Of a stretch of DNA of 64,000 bases, positions 1 through 6,597 are shown in pieces (within the stretch, counting starts at the first letter, position 1; the number at the start of each line of letters is the position of its first letter). The position numbers were made by a program, and so were the translations under genes. The DNA comes from DATKQY01 sp035532475 (lineage in GTDB: Bacteria > Actinomycetota > Acidimicrobiia > Acidimicrobiales > Bog-793), in contig DATKQY010000008.1 in assembly GCA_035532475.1 (NCBI GenBank), forward strand, positions 1-64,000. The letters are read 5' to 3'. A model generated the notes under the pieces. It saw only the letters and a program-made list of their open reading frames with translations, was not told the DNA's origin and did no database searches.

Positions 1-411
1 CGGCGCCGAGCGACCAACAATCGATTGCACGGCGCAAGAGTATCCGTAGCGCCTCCGAGCGTGTCAAGGCCCTGTTGCGAGCAGCCGCCGGCGGGCGGGG
101 AGGGCGCGAGGGCGACCAGGTCGTCGGGGGTCCGGGAGGCCGGAGCGCCGGGGCCTGCCCACCTGCACCCGACGCAGCCGGGCCGGCGGTTCGACGGCGA
201 GCCCGCCGGACCAAGACTTCCAGCAATTTCGGGCCTGGCGCCGCGATCAAGGCGGCGACCCGCCGATCGAGATGTGGCCCCGAGGCCGCCGGGTGTCCCC
301 CGCCCGCCGGCCACGGGCGGGCGCGTGGCTCTCCCCACTCACGTCGCCCGACAGGCTCCCGGCGGGTTCGCGGAACGCCCGTCGCCGGCGGGCGCTTCAC
401 CGGGCGGCACA
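1..411. other. Upstream region without a convincing gene
   Basis: This stretch before the LacI promoter has open frames on the plus strand, but their translations are rich in Arg, Pro and Gly and resemble no family I know. I treat them as by-products of high GC. I see no tRNA, terminator or repeat. The left end may belong to the leader of a gene outside the window. Confidence 0.4.
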
Positions 412-414
412 CGC

Positions 415-450
415 GCAAACGTTCTGACGGGGGCTTTCCCGGGTTATCAT
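415..450 (+). promoter_or_regulatory. Candidate promoter and LacI-type half-operator for the downstream regulator
   Basis: A -10-like TATCAT (445-450) lies 17 nt after a weak -35-like TTCTGA (422-427). The -35 overlaps GCAAACGTT (415-423), which matches the left side and centre of the generic LacI-family operator TGCAAACGTTTGCA. That placement would let the LacI protein encoded from 542 repress its own gene. Motif inspection only. Confidence 0.4.
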
Positions 451-541
451 CGCTGCGTGAAGCCCGTCGGCCGTGGCCCTCTCGAACACCTCGAGCGCCG
501 CGCCTTGACCTGTCCGGCGCGCCTCACCGCCGCGGTGTGAC

Positions 542-1606
542 GTGGCGAACGTCGTCACCCTCATGGACGTCGCCAAGCGAGCGAACGTCCACCTGTCCAC
601 GGCGTCGCGCGCGCTCAGCCCCGACTACGCGAAGTACGTCGGCGAGGCCACCCGCCTGAAGGTGCTCCGAGCCGCCGAGGAGCTCGAGTATCGCCCGAAC
701 GCCCTCGCCCAAGGCCTGCGCAAGGGACGCACGGGCGTGGTCGGCGTGGTCGTGGTGCATGTCGAGCAGCCCTTCACCGCGACGGTCCTGCGCGGCATGG
801 AGAACTCGCTCGAGGCCGTCGGGATCATGCCGCTCATCGCGGAGACGCACGGGTCCTCCGAGCGCCTCAGGCGGGCCTTCGAGCACCTGATCGCGTGGCG
901 GGCCGACGCCATCATCACCACGGCGGTCCGCTACGGGGACGCTGACATCATCGAGAGGTTCGCCCGCGAGGTGCCGATCGTGCTCGCCGTGCGATCGCTT
1001 CCCGGGGGGCGCCTGCCGACGATCGCTCACGACGACACGGTCGGCGGCGCGCTCGCAGCTCGCCATCTCCTCGAGCTCGGCCATCGGCGCATCGGCGAGC
1101 TCTGCGGCCCGCCCGACGTCTCCTCGTTCGCGCAGCGCCAAGCCGGCTTCCGTGCCGCGCTCGCCGAGGGCGGGGTCACCGAGACGGTGGCCCAGACGTC
1201 GCTCGTCGGGGCGACGCTCGATGAGGGCAGGCGAGCCGCCGCGGCCCTGCTGTCGCGCGACGGCGCCCGACCGACCGCGGTCTTCGCCCACAACGACCTG
1301 ATGGCGGTCGGCGCCATGGATGTCTTCTCGGAGGCCGGCCTCAGCTGCCCGGGGGACATCTCCGTCATCGGCTACGACGACATCCTCTTCGCCGACCATC
1401 TCGTGCCGTCGCTGACGACGATCCGGCTGTCCTCGTTCCACCTCGGCCGGATGGCCGGTGAGATGACGTACTCCCTGCTCCAGTCGCCTGACAGCCCGCC
1501 GCCGACGATCTCGCTGCCGCCCGAGCTGATCGTGCGCGACTCGACGGCACCACCTGCGGAGGCCCCCGGCGCATCACGGCCTCCTTCTCGGGCCCGGAGC
1601 CGCTGA
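542..1606 (+). CDS. LacI family transcriptional regulator
   Basis: This is a 354-residue DNA-binding repressor of the LacI/GalR family. The N-terminal helix-turn-helix (about residues 5-27, with VAKRANVHLSTASRAL) and hinge helix (about 50-60, RPNALAQGL) are followed by a periplasmic-binding-like ligand domain. That domain shows HNDLMAVGAM and the family signature CPGDISVIGYDD. The GTG at 542 is the only start that keeps the whole helix-turn-helix. The last 20 or so residues are a Pro/Arg-rich tail beyond the usual fold. No sugar or catabolic gene is adjacent, so the inducer cannot be guessed. It is a different gene from the LacI at 53148-54248. Confidence 0.93.
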   Translation: MANVVTLMDVAKRANVHLSTASRALSPDYAKYVGEATRLKVLRAAEELEYRPNALAQGLRKGRTGVVGVVVVHVEQPFTATVLRGMENSLEAVGIMPLIAETHGSSERLRRAFEHLIAWRADAIITTAVRYGDADIIERFAREVPIVLAVRSLPGGRLPTIAHDDTVGGALAARHLLELGHRRIGELCGPPDVSSFAQRQAGFRAALAEGGVTETVAQTSLVGATLDEGRRAAAALLSRDGARPTAVFAHNDLMAVGAMDVFSEAGLSCPGDISVIGYDDILFADHLVPSLTTIRLSSFHLGRMAGEMTYSLLQSPDSPPPTISLPPELIVRDSTAPPAEAPGASRPPSRARSR

Positions 1607-1639
1607 GCCGCCGACCGGCCCCGCCTGCCGCCCGAGACG

Positions 1640-1936
1640 TCGCGACGCGGATGCCAATGCATTGCGCTCCTGCCCTGCGGCACGAGCCCGCTGTCCCCGC
1701 GGCGACTGATCTGGGCGATCGTCGCGATGCTGTGCGGCGGTGACCCGCTCGCCGCCCTCGAGCCGGCGCAGTACCTCGCTCCGGTGTCACGCAGACCGGG
1801 ACCGGGCAGCGCATCGGCCCTGGAGCAGCACCTGTAGCCACACATGGGGCCGTGCTCGCGCGATGTCCCCATTCGAGCTGTCCGACGGCCGCGCGGCCAG
1901 CCCAGCGAGCTGCTCGCCGAACAGGGCGTCGCTCGT
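1640..1936 (-). pseudogene. Decayed reading frame, possibly a former DNA-binding protein
   Basis: No intact gene fits here. On the minus strand one frame reads a protein-like stretch (NGDIARARPHVWLQVL) into a stop at 1789-1787. The same frame then continues with EVLRRLEGGERVTAAQ, and a neighbouring frame continues with IATIAQISRRGDSGLV. One stop plus one frameshift would join these into a single protein with helix-turn-helix-like spacing. The remnant lies directly downstream of the MazF-like gene. A perfect 10-bp palindrome, CAATGCATTG, sits at 1655-1664. The family is not recognised. Confidence 0.33.
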
Positions 1937-2269
1937 TCATGGCCCGGCGAGCCCGAGAAGCACGACGACGGCGCGATCCAACCGGACCATGTCCTCGCTG
2001 GACAGCCACGCGATGCGCTCGCCAAGCTTGGACCGACGCACCGTGGTGACCTTGTCGGTCATGAGACTGCCGGTGTCGTGCAGCCCATTCTGGGCGCTGG
2101 GCTCCACGAGCAGGCGGACGAGCGGCGCCTCGGTCGGATCGGTGGTGAAGGCGCAGACGGTCACCGAGTCGGTGGCGTCGAAGCGGTCGTCCTGAACGAC
2201 GACGACGGGCCGAGGCTCGCCCGCGTACCCCGATCCTGCGGCCGCGGTCCAGATCTCGCGGCGGTTCAC
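1937..2269 (-). CDS. MazF/PemK-family toxin-like protein
   Basis: The 110-residue protein has the size and layout of MazF/PemK endoribonuclease toxins, which cut mRNA. An N-terminal RREIWTA strand is followed by EPRPVVVVQDD, a central VRLLVEPSAQNGL segment, then TDKVTTVRRSKLGERIAWL and a C-terminal helix. The Pro-Val-Val-Val-Val-Gln core after a basic start is the strongest family mark. Translation begins at GTG 2269, whose GTGA overlaps the stop of a short upstream frame (2266-2268), as expected for a coupled antitoxin gene. The frame before it has no usable start, so the cognate antitoxin looks lost or broken. The XRE protein upstream may have taken over that role. Confidence 0.75.
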   Translation of the reverse strand: MNRREIWTAAAGSGYAGEPRPVVVVQDDRFDATDSVTVCAFTTDPTEAPLVRLLVEPSAQNGLHDTGSLMTDKVTTVRRSKLGERIAWLSSEDMVRLDRAVVVLLGLAGP

Positions 2270-2349
2270 TCCTCGTCAGCCGAGACAGCCTCAACGGACT
2301 CGGACAGCTGCGAGACCAGTTCAGCCAGCTGCTCAGCGCGACGTGAACA
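2266..2349 (-). pseudogene. Remnant of an antitoxin-like frame ahead of the MazF-like gene
   Basis: The last 25 codons before the TGA at 2268-2266 give an acidic helical tail (AEQLAELVSQLSESVEAVS), as in antitoxin C-termini. Upstream the frame has no ATG, GTG or TTG before a stop. An ATG at 2349 is out of frame and reads only five codons. One indel would connect the two. I read this as a truncated or frameshifted antitoxin. Confidence 0.3.
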
Positions 2350-2392
2350 TTGGCCGATCCGACAACTCGCGCTCGATCAACCAGCGATCCGG

Positions 2393-2674
2393 CTATCGAG
2401 GTCCACGAAGCTGACCGCCAAATTCGACGCCGAGCACCTCGGCGACTTTGTCGAGGGTTGGCAGGCTCGGGGACACGTTGCCGACCTCGAGGCGCGCGAT
2501 GGCGGATTGCGTCGTGCCGACGCGCGCCGCGAGCTCGCGTTGGCGAAGCCCTCGCTTCTCCCGGAGCTCGTGGATCTCCATCGCGAGCCGGACGGTCCGC
2601 CCAGCGCGCTCGTAGCCGCGGCGGCGAGCCGGGGTGTCGGCCCGTTCTTCCTTGATCTCGCCTCGCGACATCAC
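2393..2674 (-). CDS. XRE-family helix-turn-helix regulator
   Basis: This is a 93-residue protein with a basic N-terminus and one Cro/C1-type helix-turn-helix. RQRELAARVGTTQSAIARLE is the canonical helix 2/helix 3 pair, followed by PSLPTLDKVAEVLGVEF. The architecture is that of HigA-like antitoxins and small phage-type repressors. It starts at GTG 2674 (or ATG 2671), six bases after the 3' end of the tRNA gene, and ends about 120 bases before the MazF-like gene on the same strand. No HigB-like toxin precedes it. It may act as a mismatched antitoxin or autoregulator of the patch. Confidence 0.82.
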   Translation of the reverse strand: MMSRGEIKEERADTPARRRGYERAGRTVRLAMEIHELREKRGLRQRELAARVGTTQSAIARLEVGNVSPSLPTLDKVAEVLGVEFGGQLRGPR

Positions 2675-2679
2675 AGGGG

Positions 2680-2753
2680 TGGGGACGGAGGGATTCGAAC
2701 CCTCACTTGGGGCGTTTTAAGCGCCCTGCCTCTGCCGGTTGGGCTACGTCCCC
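2680..2753 (-). tRNA. tRNA with anticodon UAA (Leu codon UUA), short variable loop
   Basis: The cloverleaf is complete on the minus strand. It has a 7-bp acceptor stem GGGGACG/CGTCCCC, a D arm with GCC/GGC, an anticodon stem GGGCG/CGCCC and a loop CTTAAAA. The T arm is GAGGG/CCCTC with loop TTCGAAT, and the discriminator is A. The anticodon is UAA, which reads the leucine codon UUA. The variable loop is only five bases (CAAGT), whereas bacterial tRNA-Leu normally carries a long extra arm, so the charging identity is open. CCA is not encoded. The first ten bases overlap the end of the carboxylesterase gene, whose TAG stop lies within the tRNA 5' part. Confidence 0.85.
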
Positions 2754-4366
2754 GGCTGCTGGCCCTCCTCCGGGCCGAGGAACGACACGTCGACGGGCTC
2801 CGCGTCCTCGACCGGTCCCGTCACACCGTAGCGACCGAGGTGCTCCTCCCAGAAGCACCGCTCCTCCTCCTGCGGTGCGCGAAGGACGCGGTCCTGGCGG
2901 TCGAAGACCATCGTGGCCCGGTGAGGCGCCTCGTAGCGCGGCCACGTTCCGTCGCCGGCCGGAGAGGGGTCGCCGCGCGTCGCGAAGGCGATCCAGCTCG
3001 CCTGCATTCGTTCGGAGAGCGCCAGCGCGTCCTCCCCGGCCCCCGCGAAGATGCCGATCAACGGCTCGCGGACCGAGCCGAAGACGAACGGCAGCTCGAG
3101 GGCGTGGCACGCGCCGAGCGCGCCCGCGGCGAAGGGCGACTCCCAGTCGAAGCGGTAGGCGTACGTCGCGGGCGTGTGCGACCGGTGCGCGTCGAGGAGG
3201 CGGAGCAGCGGGATCCGGAAGATCCAGTCGCCGGCGATCGCGTCGAGCAGGTCGAGCGGCGCCGCTGGCTCGCCGCGCGCACGGCGGGCGGAGCCGTAGC
3301 GCTCGACGACCGAGGAGGCGTCGATCGGCCGGCGCAGCCCCGCGTTACGCAGGTATCTCCCGACGAGCGACTCCAGTCCGGCCAGATCGAGCTCGGCGAT
3401 CTGGGGCGCGACGAAGGAGAAGAACTTGAACTCGTCGCGGTTGGTGCCGGCGAGCAGCTCGACGCCGGCTGAGGCGCCCCCGGCGATCAGGTCGGCCGGA
3501 TGACGCGGCAGCAGGCCGCCGTCGACGACCGGCGCGAACGGCATCCCGAGGCCGGCGTCGACGCCGGCGCTGACCTGCTGCTGGGCCGCGATCAGCTCGG
3601 CGAGCGGCACGGCCTCGAACGCCTCCCGGCTCACCTCCTTCAGCCCGAGCGAATCGGCGAGCCGCTCGGCGATGCGGCCGGCGACCGCCGGCGGCGCGGC
3701 GAACGCGACCCCGCTCTCGACGATGGCGCGGCGGAACAGGCCCTTCGCGGCGGGCATCCCGATGAGGTCGCAGACGCTGATCGCGCCGGCCGACTCGCCG
3801 AAGACCGTCACGTTCGCCGGGTCGCCGCCGAAGACCTCGGCGTGGGCCCGCACGAACCCGAGCGCGGCGAGCTGGTCGGCGAGCCCCCAGTTCCCGAAGC
3901 CGACCCGACCGGGATCGGCCAATCCCGGGTGCGCCAGGAACCCGAGCGCGCCAAGCCGGTAGTTGAGCGTGACGACGACGACGCCGCGCCGCGCCAGCAC
4001 GCCGCCGCGGTACATCACCCCGGAGCCGCCGCCGGAGAGGAAGGCGCCGCCGTGGAGGAACACCATCACCGGGCGCCGACCACCGTCGCACGCGGACGTC
4101 CAGATGTTCAGGGAGCGGCACTCCTCGGCCTGCTCGGTCGGATCGCCCGGCACGTAGCTGCCGGGCCCGGCCTGCGCCTGCGGGGCGATCGGCCCGAACG
4201 CGGACCCGTCGCGCACCCCCGTCCAGGACTCGGGCTCGGCCGGAGGGAGGAAGCGACCCCCCGGGACCGGCGCCGCGGCGTACGGGATCCCCGAAAAGCG
4301 CCAGACGCCGCCGTCCTCGACGCCACGCACACGTCCGTAGCGCGTCGAGACGATCCCGTCGAACAC
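2744..4366 (-). CDS. Type-B carboxylesterase (alpha/beta hydrolase)
   Basis: The 540-residue protein belongs to the carboxylesterase/cholinesterase family, which hydrolyses carboxylic esters. The nucleophile is Ser192 in GESAG. The likely acid is Glu312 (TNRDEF) and the base His421 (GACHALELPFVFG). HGG at 105-107 forms the oxyanion hole. I prefer GTG 4366 over GTG 4384 because GGAGGT sits at the right distance before 4366. No signal peptide is evident, so it is probably cytoplasmic. It is the only gene in its unit and diverges from the NlpC/P60 gene. Its stop codon lies inside the following tRNA gene. The substrate is unknown. Confidence 0.92.
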   Translation of the reverse strand: MFDGIVSTRYGRVRGVEDGGVWRFSGIPYAAAPVPGGRFLPPAEPESWTGVRDGSAFGPIAPQAQAGPGSYVPGDPTEQAEECRSLNIWTSACDGGRRPVMVFLHGGAFLSGGGSGVMYRGGVLARRGVVVVTLNYRLGALGFLAHPGLADPGRVGFGNWGLADQLAALGFVRAHAEVFGGDPANVTVFGESAGAISVCDLIGMPAAKGLFRRAIVESGVAFAAPPAVAGRIAERLADSLGLKEVSREAFEAVPLAELIAAQQQVSAGVDAGLGMPFAPVVDGGLLPRHPADLIAGGASAGVELLAGTNRDEFKFFSFVAPQIAELDLAGLESLVGRYLRNAGLRRPIDASSVVERYGSARRARGEPAAPLDLLDAIAGDWIFRIPLLRLLDAHRSHTPATYAYRFDWESPFAAGALGACHALELPFVFGSVREPLIGIFAGAGEDALALSERMQASWIAFATRGDPSPAGDGTWPRYEAPHRATMVFDRQDRVLRAPQEEERCFWEEHLGRYGVTGPVEDAEPVDVSFLGPEEGQQPGT

Positions 4367-4495
4367 GCCGAACCTCCAGCACACCGGTCGCAGGGGGATG
4401 CCCGCGGTCGGTCGAGGCGACCAACCGCCCGATCGAACCTAGCGGAGCGCGCTCGCACGGTCGTTAGCGACGCCGGTGCGGCGCGCGTGGCTCGA

Positions 4496-4542
4496 GTGAC
4501 TGGTGAAGCTACTGTGTCTAAAGTCGTCAAAGTAACGAGGAG
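4496..4542 (+). promoter_or_regulatory. Candidate promoter and ribosome binding site of the NlpC/P60 gene
   Basis: GTGACT (4496-4501) and TAAAGT (4519-4524) are spaced by 17 nt and resemble a sigma-70-type pair. GAGGAG (4537-4542) sits six bases before the ATG at 4549. AAAGT occurs twice (4520-4524 and 4529-4533) in an AT-rich island that stands out from the GC-rich surroundings. Confidence 0.45.
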
Positions 4543-4548
4543 TGGCGG

Positions 4549-5772
4549 ATGAGGTTCCGGACGCCGGCGGTGCTCGCGGCCGTGACCCTGATTGCGGCGG
4601 CGACCGTCTCGTCCGTCGCCACCGCGTCCCCCTCGACGCCGGCCGGACCGACGAACTCCCAGGTCCAGTCGGTGAAGAACCGTGCCGCAGCACTCGAGCA
4701 GCGCATCGCGACCGAGAACGAGCAGATCCAGATCGCCGGCGAGCACTACGACCAGGCGACCGTCGAGCTGCAGCTCGCCCGGAGGCAGCTCGCCCGGATC
4801 CGCGCCGAGCTCGTCCACGAGAAGGCGCGCATCGCCACCGCCAAGGACCGGGTCCGCCAGGCGGCCGTCGCGGCGTACGTGGACGCCGACGCCGCGAACG
4901 CCCAGTTCGGAGCGGTGCTATCGCACAACATCACCGACGCGGGGAGCGTCACGGCCTATGCGGGGGTGGCCACGCGGATGCTCCAGTCGGCGGTCGACGC
5001 CCTCCAGCTCGCCGAGCGACGCCTCGTGGCGAGCGAGGCCGAGCAGGCGATCCAGGTACGTGCCGCGGGCAACGCCGTCGCCGACGCCGCGAGCAGCCGG
5101 ACCGCCGCGATCCAGGCGACGGCGGCGTCGCGGGCGACGCTCAGCCACGTGAAGGGCCAGATCGCCCAACTGATCGCCGAGCAGGAGGCCGCGGCCGCCG
5201 CCGCTGCCGCGGCCAGGGCCCGAGCCGCCGCAGCCGCCGCCCGCCAGCGCGCCGAGGAGCAGGCCCAGCAGGCCGCCCAGGTCGCCGCCACGGTCGCCGG
5301 CAACGATCCGACCTCCGCGAACGCCAGCGCCGCCGCCACCGCGACGCTCAGCGCCAGCTCCTTCGGCCAGCCCCTGTCGCCCGCCGGCCAGAGCACGGCG
5401 GGCAACGCCGCCGTGGCGGCGGCCGAGAGCTACCTCGGCATCCCCTACGTCTGGGGCGGGGCGAGCAGCTCGGGGGTGGACTGCTCGGGGCTGACGATGC
5501 TCGCCTGGGGCTCCGCCGGGGTGCAGCTCACCCACAGCGCCTGGTTCCAGTACCGGGAGTCCCAGCACATCACGCTCACCGACCTACAGCCCGGTGACCT
5601 GCTCTTCTACCACTTCCCGAACGACGGGAGCGACCCCGTCACCCACGTCGCGATGTACGTCGGATCGGGGCCCTTTGGCACCCAGACCATCATCCAGGCA
5701 CCGGAGACCGGCGAGACGGTCTCGTACGCGCCGATGTACTACGTGGGCTTCGTCGGCGCCGGCCGACCCTGA
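4549..5772 (+). CDS. Secreted coiled-coil NlpC/P60 peptidoglycan endopeptidase
   Basis: This is a 407-residue wall hydrolase of RipA type. A signal peptide (about 1-27, ending ATASP) is followed by a long Ala/Glu/Gln-rich coiled coil (about 36-250) and an Ala/Ser linker. The C-terminal NlpC/P60 domain (about 285-400) has catalytic Cys312 in DCSGL and His366 in THVAMY. The family cleaves the D-Glu/diamino-acid bond in stem peptides and is needed for cell separation. The coiled coil probably holds or gates the enzyme at the division site. The design is shared with the Rpf-like protein at 14767-15876, although the catalytic domain differs. It is transcribed alone. Confidence 0.93.
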   Translation: MRFRTPAVLAAVTLIAAATVSSVATASPSTPAGPTNSQVQSVKNRAAALEQRIATENEQIQIAGEHYDQATVELQLARRQLARIRAELVHEKARIATAKDRVRQAAVAAYVDADAANAQFGAVLSHNITDAGSVTAYAGVATRMLQSAVDALQLAERRLVASEAEQAIQVRAAGNAVADAASSRTAAIQATAASRATLSHVKGQIAQLIAEQEAAAAAAAAARARAAAAAARQRAEEQAQQAAQVAATVAGNDPTSANASAAATATLSASSFGQPLSPAGQSTAGNAAVAAAESYLGIPYVWGGASSSGVDCSGLTMLAWGSAGVQLTHSAWFQYRESQHITLTDLQPGDLLFYHFPNDGSDPVTHVAMYVGSGPFGTQTIIQAPETGETVSYAPMYYVGFVGAGRP

Positions 5773-5778
5773 GGCCGC

Positions 5779-6414
5779 TCAGGCCCACGCCTGGCCCGGC
5801 GCATCGAGCCACTGCTCGAGGTACCGCCCGCGCCGCTCCTCCCACTCCTCGGCGGTGATGGCGTAGCGGACGTGGTCCTCCCAGCGGCCGTCGATCTCGA
5901 GGTAGCGCAGCGCGATGCCCTCGCCGCGCAGCCACAGCTTCTGGACGACGCGGCGGCTCGGGCCGTTCCTCGGCACGATCGCGATCTGCACCCGGTGCAG
6001 CCCCAGCTCCTCGAAGGCGAACCGGAACAGCACGACGCACGACTCCGGGACGAAGCCCTGCCCCGCCTCGGCCTCGTCGACCCAGTAGCCGACGTAGCCG
6101 TTCTGGAAGGCGCCGCGCTGGATGGCCGACAGGTTGATCTCCCCGGCGAAGCGGCCCGAGACGAAGATGCCGAAGCCGTAACCCGTGCCGAGCTGGCGCT
6201 CGCGCTCGCGCATCGCGCAGCGCGCGGCGAAGGTCGCCCGGTCCTCCGACGGATACGGCGCACCGGCCGGGCGGGGCTCCCAGCGCGCGAGCCATTCCCG
6301 ACAGCGCGTCCGGACCTCCCGCCACGCCGCGTAGTCCTCGACGCGAAGCGGTCGCAGTCGCACGCGGCTGCCGGCGAGCTCGCGTGAGGAGTCGTGGAAG
6401 TTCAGCTCGGCCAC
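5779..6414 (-). CDS. GNAT N-acetyltransferase, RimJ/RimL type
   Basis: The protein of about 211 residues matches the RimJ-like GNAT family, which moves acetyl from acetyl-CoA to an amino group, often a protein N-terminus. It opens with RVRLRPLRVEDYAAWREVR and continues with GEINLSAIQRGAFQNGYVGYWV. The acceptor-site segment LGLHRVQIAIVPRNGPSRRVVQKLW is the usual motif B. The open frame extends far upstream, but that part is a low-complexity shadow of the opposite gene. I place the start at GTG 6414; GTG 6423 is also possible. It converges on the NlpC/P60 gene, six bases apart, and diverges from the glycosyltransferase fusion. Confidence 0.85.
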   Translation of the reverse strand: MAELNFHDSSRELAGSRVRLRPLRVEDYAAWREVRTRCREWLARWEPRPAGAPYPSEDRATFAARCAMRERERQLGTGYGFGIFVSGRFAGEINLSAIQRGAFQNGYVGYWVDEAEAGQGFVPESCVVLFRFAFEELGLHRVQIAIVPRNGPSRRVVQKLWLRGEGIALRYLEIDGRWEDHVRYAITAEEWEERRGRYLEQWLDAPGQAWA

Positions 6415-6597
6415 GGCCTGCACCCGCCCGGCGCCGACGTCCCGCCCGGCCACCGCGCCGTCGACCGGGTCCCGCCCACCAGCGGCCTGTCGGTTCCCAC
6501 CGCCCCATGGTTGCAGATCCGGGCAGGCCCCGATTGCGTACACTCGACCCAGTTCACGGCGGGCGGCACACGTCGCCAGCGGACCCGGACGACCACC

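Noticed and set aside
75..659. Plus-strand frame upstream of and into the LacI gene
   Set aside because: Arg/Gly/Pro-rich with no domain. The LacI frame from 542 is clearly the coding one.
1..2753. Prophage or integrative element
   Set aside because: There is no integrase, phage structural gene or duplicated tRNA end in the window. Only an XRE and a toxin-like gene support it.
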